In this document: positions 1 through 6,694 of the stretch, piece after piece
How the letters are laid out: the number at the start of each line of letters is the position of its first letter
How positions within the stretch are numbered: position 1 is the stretch's first letter
Assembly (NCBI GenBank): GCA_937928755.1
Contig: CALEZI010000008.1
Span: 1 to 8,771, forward strand
Direction of reading: 5' to 3'
Origin: an uncultured Rhodanobacteraceae bacterium
Lineage (GTDB): Bacteria > Pseudomonadota > Gammaproteobacteria > Xanthomonadales > SZUA-5
Length of the DNA: 8,771 bases
The notes under the pieces: generated by a model
Told to the model about the DNA's origin: nothing
The model's database searches: none
What the model saw: only the letters and a program-made list of their open reading frames with translations
Program-made: the position numbers and the translations under genes

Positions 1-64
1 GTCCTTTGCGTCCTTTGCGTCCTTTGCGTCCTTTGCGTCCTTTGCGTCCTTTGCGTCCTTTGCG
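1..64. repeat. Tandem 9-base minisatellite, seven perfect copies
   Basis: The unit GTCCTTTGC is repeated seven times without a mismatch (1-63), followed by one more G. The array runs off the window's left edge, so the true copy number is unknown. The unit is 9 bases, a multiple of three, so every frame reads a three-residue peptide repeat (for example Ser-Phe-Ala or Val-Leu-Cys). That makes spurious ORFs likely. The same unit occurs in both arms of the inverted repeat at 896-1017. No gene can be supported in 1-171. The array lies downstream of the second ATPase gene. Confidence 0.95.
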
Positions 65-171
65 GAAGAATATTTTCTTTCCCATCCTTGCGTTATGTCC
101 GGTGAGAGCGGCTGTCCCCAGCGAATTGGGGATCAAGCTCGCGACGCCGGGTCGCTACCCAAGCAGGACGC

Positions 172-831
172 CTAACTGATCCACCCATCGAGCAGCGCGA
201 TGCGCCGCTGCGCGCGTGCCGCATTCGCTTCGCTGTGAGTGACCATGACGATGGTGGCTCCCTCGCGGTGCAACTCAGCGAGCAGGTCCATGATCATCTC
301 GCCCTGGCTGGTGTGCAGCGCGCCGGTCGGTTCGTCGGCGAGCAACACCTTGGGTCGCGTGATCGTGGCGCGCGCCACCGCGACCAGTTGCTGCTGGCCG
401 CCCGACAGTTGCTTCGGATACAGGTCCTTCTTGCCGACGATCTGAAAGCGATCGAGGATGTCGCCGACGCGCGCCTTGCGCTCCGCCGCCGGCACATTGC
501 GATAGGACAGCGGCAGGTCGAGATTCTCGGCCACGGTCAGGTCGTCGATCAGGTGGTATTGCTGGAAGATGAAACCGATGGCGTCGCGCTGCAGCGCCTG
601 GCGTGCCTTCGCGGCGAGTTCCTGCACCGGCTTGCCATCCAGTTCGTAGCTGCCGGAGAAGTCGCTGTCCATCAGGCCGAGGATCGACAGCAGCGTGCTC
701 TTGCCGGCGCCGGACGGACCGGTGATGGCGATGAACTCACCCGACGCAAGCTCGAGATTGATCTGCCGCAGCAGCCACAAACGGCCCTGGCCGGCGGGTA
801 CGGATTTTTCGAGTTTCTGCAGGCGGATCAT
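172..831 (-). CDS. MacB/LolD-type ABC transporter ATPase with altered conserved positions
   Basis: This 219-residue nucleotide-binding protein should bind FtsX/MacB-type permeases on the cytoplasmic face of the inner membrane. Visible motifs are Walker A GPSGAGKST (39-46 region), Q-loop Gln90, signature LSGGQQQ (142-148), Walker B VLLADEP (162-168) and H-loop His199. Three positions differ from the family norm: the A-loop aromatic residue is replaced (KSV near residues 9-11 where KxY is usual), Leu149 follows LSGGQQQ where Arg is usual, and the D-loop reads ALHT with His173 where Asp is usual. It also stops soon after the H-loop, without the C-terminal tail seen in the first ATPase. The ATG at 831 was chosen because the family's N-terminus (MIRLQ) begins there and AAGGA lies 6 bases upstream. 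The reading frame stays open to 936, but that extension is repeat-derived sequence. The gene follows the second permease after a 273-base gap holding an inverted repeat, so it may be co-transcribed yet differently expressed. It probably partners the upstream permeases; an ATPase-impaired or regulatory subunit is possible. Confidence 0.9.
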   Translation of the reverse strand: MIRLQKLEKSVPAGQGRLWLLRQINLELASGEFIAITGPSGAGKSTLLSILGLMDSDFSGSYELDGKPVQELAAKARQALQRDAIGFIFQQYHLIDDLTVAENLDLPLSYRNVPAAERKARVGDILDRFQIVGKKDLYPKQLSGGQQQLVAVARATITRPKVLLADEPTGALHTSQGEMIMDLLAELHREGATIVMVTHSEANAARAQRRIALLDGWIS

Positions 832-837
832 TGAGGG

Positions 838-842
838 TCCTT
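838..842 (-). promoter_or_regulatory. Ribosome binding site deciding the second ATPase start
   Basis: On the minus strand AAGGA sits 6 bases before the ATG at 831. An alternative ATG at 852 would place this motif inside the coding sequence, so 831 is the better start. Confidence 0.7.
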
Positions 843-890
843 GATGTCGCATGTTGGTGAAATCATCGGTCGCCCTTACGGACTGTCTTT

Positions 891-1020
891 TTTGGTCCGC
901 AAAGGACGCAAAGAACGCAAAGGAAAGCGAAGACAAAGATCAGAGGTACCGGGTTGCCACCTGAACACTGACGCCATCTCTCTTTGCTTTCTTTGAGTCC
1001 TTTGCGTCCTTTGCGGATAA
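891..1020. repeat. Imperfect inverted repeat built from 9-base units (REP/MITE-like)
   Basis: The left arm is 896-933 and the right arm is 1017-981 read as reverse complement. The first 18 bases of the arms are identical (TCCGCAAAGGACGCAAAG). The remaining 20 differ by a few substitutions and one gap. About 47 bases lie between the arms (934-980). Each arm consists of degenerate copies of the unit in the perfect tandem array at 1-64. The element fills most of the gap between the second permease and the second ATPase. In minus-strand mRNA it could fold into a hairpin of about 38 base pairs. It encodes no transposase. Mobility is only an inference from its layout, and the function is unknown. 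Confidence 0.85.
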
Positions 1021-1104
1021 ATGTGTTTATTAAGGGGCCTGATGTTTCATTGATGTCACTTAGCCCTTGGGCAACGTGAGCAACTGGCCGCCAGTGCAGC
1101 CGTC

Positions 1105-3489
1105 TCACTCCTCGCGCAGCGCCAGATTGGGTTCGATGCGCGCGATCTTTCGCGCCAGCGTCCAGCAGGCGACCGCGGTCAGCAGCAGCAACGGCAGGCT
1201 GGCACCGCCGACCACCCAGGGCGTGGCTGGCGACACGTCGAACAGCACGCTGCTCACGCCCTGTGCCATGGCCGCCGCAAGGGCGATGCCGATGAGCGTG
1301 CCCGGAACGCCGATCAACATGCCCTTGGTGGCGACGAAGCGCAGCGCATCGGTCCGACTGGCGCCCAGCGCAGCACGCAAGGCCAGTTCGCGGCGACGGC
1401 GCGACAGGTCGACCGCCAGCACCGCGTAGACGCCGACCATCGACAGCGCCAGCGCGAACACGGCAAACGCCGCAGCATTGCGGGCGAAGAAGCGGGGGGC
1501 GGCCAGTTGCGCATCGCGCTCATCGGCCGGCGCGAAGGTGCGGTAGATGCCCTGGTTCGGATCGACGCTCCAGACTGCAGATTCAGCTGCACGGATCAAC
1601 GACTTCGGCGGCAGCGTACTGGTCAGCAGCAGGCTGCCGAACGGCAGCGGATACTGCGCGAAGGGCATCCACAATTCGGCGCGCGCCTGTTCGCCGTCGA
1701 CGCGGTCGAGCTTGCGGTCTTCGACGATGCCGACCACCTCGAACTTGATCGGATCGCCGCTGCGTCCGTAAGGCGGCACCGAGACGCTGCGGCCGAGTGC
1801 GTCTTCGCCGTCGAACAGTTCCCGGGCGGCGCGTTGGTTGAGCAGTGCCACCGGCGCGGAGCCCGCGCGATCCTCGGCGGTCAACGCGCGTCCGCGAAGC
1901 ACGCCTACTCCCAGCGCTTCCAGCGCCGGGCCGGTAATTGCGCGTCCCTGCAGGGTGCGCGATTCGACCTTGTCGCGCGAGTCCGGAGTGACATCCAGGC
2001 GCAGGCTTCCGACCGGCGTGAACGGTGCCCCACTCATCAGCGCGACCTGCTCGACGCCGGGGATGGCAACACTGGCCAGGCGTGCACGCTCCAGGAACTC
2101 GGCCGCCGCCGCGCCCTCAGCGCCGGGGAACAGTTGCACCGCCAGCATCCGCTCGACCGACACGATCTGCTGCTGGCTCGCCAGTCGATGGGCGCTGATC
2201 GCCAGCAGAGCCGCGGTCGACAGCGCCGCCAGCGACAGGGCCACCGCGACCACCGGCAGTCCGCGCTCCATCGTCGCCGCGCCGGGCGCCAGTCCGATGC
2301 GCCGGCGCAGCGCACCCTCGATGTTGCTGCCGTACATGCGCCAGGTCGGCCAGGCACCGCATACCAGGATCACCAGCGCGGTATTCAGCAGCGCAAACAC
2401 GATCACCATCGGGGTGATGCGGATCTCTGCCGCGCGTGGCAAACCGCTGTCGACCAGTCCGACGAAAACATGCATGCCTATGGTCGAAATCAGCAACGAC
2501 AGCGCCAGCGCCGCCGCAGTGACCACCACCACTTCGACCAGGAACTCGCCAGCAATGCGTCGCTGACTGGCGCCGAGTGCGCGCATCACGGCGAATTTTC
2601 CGAGACGGTCCAGGCCCCGCACCATCACCAGATGAGCCGCGTTGGCGCAGCCGATGAGCAATACCAGCGCGGCGATTCCCAGCAGCGCCAGCAACAACTC
2701 GGCGCGATCGCCGATCGCCGCGTCGAGCAGGCGTTGACCGGTCAGCACCCAGTCGTCGCCGCCGGCCTGGCCGGGCGTCAGCGCCTGCAAGGTGGCGTTG
2801 AACTGCACCGCGGTCACATCGGGTCGCAGGCGCCCGATGCCCTGCAGGAAGCGCGCGTTGTTGTAAACGCCGGCGTCCATCGAGCTCAGATCCTGCGGGT
2901 CGGCGGCGATCCACAGCGCCACTTCGGAGCTGGGAAACTCGAAGGTCGGTGGCATGACCCCGACGATCTCGGGGCTGATCCAGTTGAGCTTCAACGTCTT
3001 GCCGAGCACATCGGGATCGCCGCCGAACACGCTCTGCCAGGTGGCATGACTCAACACCGTGCGTGCCTTGCCGAGGTCCTCGGCATCGAGCGCCCGGCCG
3101 ATCATCGGCGCGACGCCGAGCACGTCGAAGAACTGGGCGCCGACCGTGTTCAGCGTCAGGTTGCGCGGCCGATCGCCCTGCAGCAGGTCGGCGCCGCCGT
3201 ACGAGTAGTAGGCAAAGGACTGCAGCCCCGCCATCGCCGGCAGTGTTTCCACCGCGTCACGCGGCGTGAGTCCGCCGGACGCGCCGGTGCGCGGGCGCGA
3301 GGACTCGATGACGACGATCTGCTCGTCGTCGGGATACGGCAACGGCGCAAACGCCACACCGTGGACCACTGCAAACATGGTAATGGTCAGGCTCAGGCCC
3401 AGCGTCAGCGTCGCCAGCAAGGCCAGCGCGTAGCCCGGTGCGCGCAACAGGCGTTGAGTGACGGACTTCAGCGAGGCAGCGTAGGACAT
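1105..3489 (-). CDS. Duplicated MacB/FtsX-type ABC permease, second of the pair
   Basis: This 794-residue inner-membrane permease has the duplicated (ADOP-like) layout. I see eight hydrophobic segments: about 21-44, 263-288, 315-342, 361-380, 410-432, 672-695, 722-742 and 757-778. MacB-type periplasmic core domains occupy about 45-260 and 433-670. Family signatures include 'FFDVLGVAPMIGRAL' (120-134) and 'EIVGVMPPTFEFP' (174-186) in the first core domain and 'LEALGVGVLRGRALTAED' (523-540) in the second. Each FtsX half has a cytosolic coupling motif (VMRALGAS 301-308; LRAALGAS 704-711), the expected ATPase docking sites. A standard MacB permease has four membrane segments and dimerises; this protein looks like a fused dimer. 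The start at 3489 has GAGG 6 bases upstream, overlapping the previous gene's stop, which points to translational coupling. The protein is full length with no frameshift. The substrate is unknown. Confidence 0.93.
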   Translation of the reverse strand: MSYAASLKSVTQRLLRAPGYALALLATLTLGLSLTITMFAVVHGVAFAPLPYPDDEQIVVIESSRPRTGASGGLTPRDAVETLPAMAGLQSFAYYSYGGADLLQGDRPRNLTLNTVGAQFFDVLGVAPMIGRALDAEDLGKARTVLSHATWQSVFGGDPDVLGKTLKLNWISPEIVGVMPPTFEFPSSEVALWIAADPQDLSSMDAGVYNNARFLQGIGRLRPDVTAVQFNATLQALTPGQAGGDDWVLTGQRLLDAAIGDRAELLLALLGIAALVLLIGCANAAHLVMVRGLDRLGKFAVMRALGASQRRIAGEFLVEVVVVTAAALALSLLISTIGMHVFVGLVDSGLPRAAEIRITPMVIVFALLNTALVILVCGAWPTWRMYGSNIEGALRRRIGLAPGAATMERGLPVVAVALSLAALSTAALLAISAHRLASQQQIVSVERMLAVQLFPGAEGAAAAEFLERARLASVAIPGVEQVALMSGAPFTPVGSLRLDVTPDSRDKVESRTLQGRAITGPALEALGVGVLRGRALTAEDRAGSAPVALLNQRAARELFDGEDALGRSVSVPPYGRSGDPIKFEVVGIVEDRKLDRVDGEQARAELWMPFAQYPLPFGSLLLTSTLPPKSLIRAAESAVWSVDPNQGIYRTFAPADERDAQLAAPRFFARNAAAFAVFALALSMVGVYAVLAVDLSRRRRELALRAALGASRTDALRFVATKGMLIGVPGTLIGIALAAAMAQGVSSVLFDVSPATPWVVGGASLPLLLLTAVACWTLARKIARIEPNLALREE

Positions 3490-3495
3490 GGGTCA

Positions 3496-3499
3496 CCTC
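3496..3499 (-). promoter_or_regulatory. Ribosome binding site overlapping the upstream stop codon
   Basis: GAGG lies 6 bases before the ATG at 3489, and its first two bases are part of the TGA stop (3500-3498) of the preceding permease. This layout is typical of translational coupling and would help keep the two permeases at similar levels. Confidence 0.75.
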
Positions 3500-5915
3500 A
3501 CTCGTGGCGTAGTGCGCACATCGGGTCGACGGCGAGTGCGCGGCGCGCTGGCACCAAGGTCGCCAGCACCGCCACGCCCACCAGGATCACGACGAGCCAG
3601 ACAATCGCGAGGGTTTCCAGCGTGAGTTCCGGCAACACCTTTTCGATCTGACTGGCGAACGGAATGGCCAGCAACATGCCGATACCCAATCCGGCAATGA
3701 TCTGCGGCAAGGTCGAACCCAGCACATTGCGCAGCACGTCGAAACCGGACGCACCGAGCGCGCGCTGCACGCCGATTTCGCGCGTTCGCTGACCCACCAG
3801 TTGCGCGATCAGGCCGTACAGCCCAGCCGCGGCGAGCAGCAACGCGACCACGCCAAAGGCGCTGAACATCCCGGATAGTACGCGCTCGCCGACCATCGCG
3901 ACGTGCATCACCTCTTCGTAGGTGCGCAGCCAATAAGCCGGCGTATCCGCGTCCTGCATGCGCAGGATTTCCTGGAAACGCGGCTTCATCAACGCCGGAT
4001 CACCACGCGTGCGCAGCACCACGCTGACGAAACGGCGCGGATTCTGCGTCAGTGGCACCAGCGCATTGGCGCGAACCGGGTCGCCGACGTCCTCCAGTTG
4101 CATGCGCTTGATGACGCCGACGATGGTGTGCCAGCGCGCATCGTCACCGTCGGCGGGGATACGCACGCGGCGACCGATCGGATCGGCACCGGGATAGATC
4201 GATTGGGCGAAGTATTCATCGACAACAATGACCGGGTCGCTGGTCGCGGTGTCGCGGGCATCAAAGCCGCGGCCGGCGCGTATTTCGATTCCCAGCGTCT
4301 GGATGAACTCCTGGGAGACCGCCCCGAATCGCAGGATCGGCGGCCCTTCCTCGCCCGTCGTGAAGCCCTCGGGCTGCATGGATTCCTCTTCTGCCATCAG
4401 GCCCGGCAACGTGGTGCCGGCAGCCGCGTCGACGACGCCTGGTTCGTTACGCAGGCGCTCGGTCAACTGCTCGAAGAAGCGCGTGGTGTCGGCGTCCTGT
4501 GGATAGGCTTGCTCAAACAACGCGATACGCGCGGTCAGCAGGTTGTTGGCATCGATGCCGAAATCCGTGCGCTCCAAAGCGGCAACTCCGCGCACCATGA
4601 CCAGCGTCGTCAACAGCACAATGCAGGCGAGGGCGAGTTCGCCGGCCACCAGAAAGCGACTCAATTTGCCGACGCTGCCGCCGACGACACTGCGACCGCC
4701 ATCGCGCAGCGAATGGGCAAGCGCGTCGGTGCGCAGGCGCAACACCGGCAGCACGCCCACGATCAGCGCAGTGACGAAGCCGATGGCGATCGCGATCAAC
4801 GCCATGCCGGCATCGACGCTGAAGTCCATCCACGGCGGCGGGCCGTCGTCGGTGCCGTCGAAGGAATGCACCACCCACGAAATACCCGCCTGCGCCAGCG
4901 GCAACGCCAGCAACGTGGCCAGCATCGTCAACATCAGGCTCTGTCCCAGCAGCAAGATGGCCACGCGCCCGCGGCTCGCGCCCAGCGTCAGTCGCACCGC
5001 CAGATCGCGGCTGCGCGAGAGCGTGCGCACCAGCATCATGTTGGCGACATTGGCGCAGGCAACCAACAGCACCAGGCCCACGGTCATCAGCATCAAGTTC
5101 AGCAGCTTGCGGGTGTGCTCGTCCGAGTAGTAGTAGCTCATCGACAACTGGCCGAGTTCGCGCGGCGACCAGGTGGTCGGCACGCGCTGTTGAACGTCCG
5201 CCAGCCAGTTTTCCAGGGGGCCGAGAATGGCCGACATGGCCACTCCATCGCGCGGGTCGACGAAGACATCGAAATATCGATCTTCGTCGGCGGTGACGGT
5301 GGCGTTCGGCTGCGCCGCCATCCAGACCTGTTCGCTGTACGGAAAGATGAAATCCGGCGGCATGACACCGATGATCGTCGCCGTCTGCGCGTTGGCACGG
5401 ATGGTCATTCCGACGACTGCGGGATCAGACGCAAAGCGCCCCCGCCAGACGGCATGCGAGATCAGCACTACCGGATCGGCGCCGGGCACATCGTCCTCAA
5501 CGCGAAAATCGCGCCCGAGCACCGGAGCGACGCCGAGCATCGAAAACATGTTGGCGGTGACGTAGGCTCCGTCATAGCGTTCGACGGCGTCCTTGGTCGC
5601 AATATTGATCGTTGCCCCGGCTGCACCGCCGACGCTGGCGCGGTCGGCGAGCAATTCGCGCCAGGCCAGCAGATCGGCACCGCGCATGGCTTCCAGTTCG
5701 GGATCAGGATCCACCCGATCGCGCCAGCCGATCTGTATCAGACGATCTGCTGCCGGAAACGGCAGCGGATCCCAGACCATCGTTTTCAGGATCGACAGCA
5801 TGCCGATGACGCCAGCCAGCCCGAAGGCCAGCACGGTGACGATCAGCAGCGAGTTTCCGGGCTGCTGCAGCACGGCCCGCATGCTTTGGCGTGCATCGTC
5901 GACCCACGTGCTCAT
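3498..5915 (-). CDS. Duplicated MacB/FtsX-type ABC permease, first of the pair
   Basis: This 805-residue inner-membrane permease has the same duplicated architecture as its downstream neighbour. Hydrophobic segments lie at about 22-44, 270-294, 320-345, 371-394, 420-443, 683-706, 732-756 and 768-790. Periplasmic core domains lie at about 45-265 and 444-675. Conserved stretches include 'YVTANMFSMLGVAPVLGRDF' (118-137), 'PVVLISHAVWRGRFASDP' (148-165) and 'IIGVMPPDFIFP' (181-192). Coupling motifs are VRLTLGAS (307-314) and VQRALGAS (716-723). Family knowledge says such proteins transmit ATP-driven motion to the periplasm rather than forming a classic channel. The two permeases align along their whole length by domain order but have clearly diverged, so they are old paralogues, not a recent duplication. 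The gene starts 2 bases after the first ATPase, with GGAG 7 bases upstream inside that gene's last codons. It is complete and shows no missing domain. Confidence 0.93.
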   Translation of the reverse strand: MSTWVDDARQSMRAVLQQPGNSLLIVTVLAFGLAGVIGMLSILKTMVWDPLPFPAADRLIQIGWRDRVDPDPELEAMRGADLLAWRELLADRASVGGAAGATINIATKDAVERYDGAYVTANMFSMLGVAPVLGRDFRVEDDVPGADPVVLISHAVWRGRFASDPAVVGMTIRANAQTATIIGVMPPDFIFPYSEQVWMAAQPNATVTADEDRYFDVFVDPRDGVAMSAILGPLENWLADVQQRVPTTWSPRELGQLSMSYYYSDEHTRKLLNLMLMTVGLVLLVACANVANMMLVRTLSRSRDLAVRLTLGASRGRVAILLLGQSLMLTMLATLLALPLAQAGISWVVHSFDGTDDGPPPWMDFSVDAGMALIAIAIGFVTALIVGVLPVLRLRTDALAHSLRDGGRSVVGGSVGKLSRFLVAGELALACIVLLTTLVMVRGVAALERTDFGIDANNLLTARIALFEQAYPQDADTTRFFEQLTERLRNEPGVVDAAAGTTLPGLMAEEESMQPEGFTTGEEGPPILRFGAVSQEFIQTLGIEIRAGRGFDARDTATSDPVIVVDEYFAQSIYPGADPIGRRVRIPADGDDARWHTIVGVIKRMQLEDVGDPVRANALVPLTQNPRRFVSVVLRTRGDPALMKPRFQEILRMQDADTPAYWLRTYEEVMHVAMVGERVLSGMFSAFGVVALLLAAAGLYGLIAQLVGQRTREIGVQRALGASGFDVLRNVLGSTLPQIIAGLGIGMLLAIPFASQIEKVLPELTLETLAIVWLVVILVGVAVLATLVPARRALAVDPMCALRHE

Positions 5916-5917
5916 GG

Positions 5918-6664
5918 CTATTCTCCAACGGCGGCGCGGCGAATCCGTGCATCTTCCTCGCTGCGCAAACGGTGCAGCGTTTCCTCGTCGACTACGCGGC
6001 CATCGAACATGAACACCTTGCGGTCAGCAAAATCTGCATAGCGCGGATCGTGCGTCACCATGCAGATCGTGGCACCAACAGCGTGCAACTCGTCGAGCAA
6101 CAGCATCACCGCCTCGCCGTTCTTGGAATCGAGGTTTCCGGTCGGTTCGTCGGCGAGCAGGATCGAGGGATCACCGACCAGCGCGCGGGCAACCGCGACA
6201 CGCTGCTGCTGGCCGCCCGAGAGCTGCGACGGATAGTGCTTCAGTCGGTGCGCCATGCCGACTCGGTCGAGCGCGGCCTGCGCCTTCTTCTTGCGTTCGG
6301 CCTTGTTGAGGCCGGTGCGGTAGGTCAGCGGCAACTCGACATTTTCGAACACCGTGAGATCGCCGATCAGGTTGAAAGCCTGGAAGATGAAACCGATCTC
6401 CTTGTTGCGAATGCGCGCGCGCTCGTTGGCGCCGATCGATCCGACGGCGCGACCGTTGATCTCGTAACTGCCGTGACTTGGCGTATCCAACAAACCGAGG
6501 ATCGCCAGCAAGGTGGACTTGCCGCAGCCGGACGGGCCCGAGATCGAGATGTATTCACCCTTGCGAATATCGAGGTGGATACCGCTCAGCGCGTGCGTCT
6601 CGACGTCCTCGGTCAGGTAGACCTTGCCGACATCGCGCAGGGAAATCAGGGCAGAGTGGGTCAT
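5918..6664 (-). CDS. MacB/LolD-type ABC transporter ATPase with all motifs intact
   Basis: This 248-residue cytoplasmic ATPase powers the adjacent permeases. All expected elements are present: A-loop Tyr16 (KVY), Walker A GPSGCGKST (43-51), Q-loop Gln95 (FIFQAFNLI), signature LSGGQQQR (148-155), Walker B ILLADEP (168-174), D-loop NLDS (177-180) and H-loop His205 (MVTHD). The pattern GFIFQAFNLIGDLTVFENV is typical of the ATPase class serving MacB, LolCDE and FtsX-like systems. I chose the ATG at 6664 over the in-frame ATG at 6673. GAGG directly abuts the latter but is 9 bases from the former, and MTHSALISLRDV is a natural start for the family. The gene lies 30 bases after the adaptor and 2 bases before the first permease, clearly in one operon. 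It is the likely main source of ATP hydrolysis in this transporter. Confidence 0.95.
   Translation of the reverse strand: MTHSALISLRDVGKVYLTEDVETHALSGIHLDIRKGEYISISGPSGCGKSTLLAILGLLDTPSHGSYEINGRAVGSIGANERARIRNKEIGFIFQAFNLIGDLTVFENVELPLTYRTGLNKAERKKKAQAALDRVGMAHRLKHYPSQLSGGQQQRVAVARALVGDPSILLADEPTGNLDSKNGEAVMLLLDELHAVGATICMVTHDPRYADFADRKVFMFDGRVVDEETLHRLRSEEDARIRRAAVGE
5923..5926 (-). promoter_or_regulatory. Ribosome binding site inside the end of the first ATPase gene
   Basis: GGAG lies within the last codons of the ATPase gene, 7 bases before the permease ATG at 5915. The ATPase stop at 5918-5920 is 2 bases from that ATG. Coupled translation of ATPase and permease is likely. Confidence 0.75.
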
Positions 6665-6673
6665 CGTCAGCAT

Positions 6674-6677
6674 CCTC
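6674..6677 (-). promoter_or_regulatory. Ribosome binding site deciding the first ATPase start
   Basis: GAGG on the minus strand is separated by 9 bases from the ATG at 6664 and by none from the ATG at 6673. Only the former spacing works well, so the shorter protein is preferred. Confidence 0.65.
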
Positions 6678-6694
6678 GGGACTGGTGGTACGGC

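Noticed and set aside
1..64. CRISPR array
   Set aside because: The repeats are 9 bases and directly adjacent with no spacers. This is a minisatellite.
115..132. Hairpin TCCCCA-N6-TGGGGA downstream of the second ATPase as a terminator
   Set aside because: Only six base pairs with a six-base loop, and no T-run follows on the minus strand.
832..936. A 35-residue N-terminal extension of the second ATPase
   Set aside because: The added residues come from repeat-derived sequence. The family N-terminus and a good ribosome binding site both point to 831.
1063..1095. Small palindromes (GCCC-TT-GGGC and ACTGG-CCG-CCAGT) just after the second permease as an operon terminator
   Set aside because: Stems of four and five base pairs without a T-run are too weak. 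Read-through into the second ATPase remains possible.
863..1108. An 81-codon minus-strand frame over the inverted repeat
   Set aside because: Its distinctive peptide (FLCVLCVLCG) is simply the 9-base repeat translated. There is no ribosome binding site and no domain.
1507..3651. A 714-codon open frame on the plus strand, antisense to the second permease
   Set aside because: It lies opposite a well-supported conserved gene. Its product is a low-complexity mix rich in Arg, Gln, His and Ala with no domain, as expected for the antisense of GC-rich coding sequence. It also runs across the junction of the two permeases.
3903..6041. A 712-codon open frame on the plus strand, antisense to the first permease and ATPase end
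   Set aside because: Same composition signature, no recognisable motif, and it spans two real genes.
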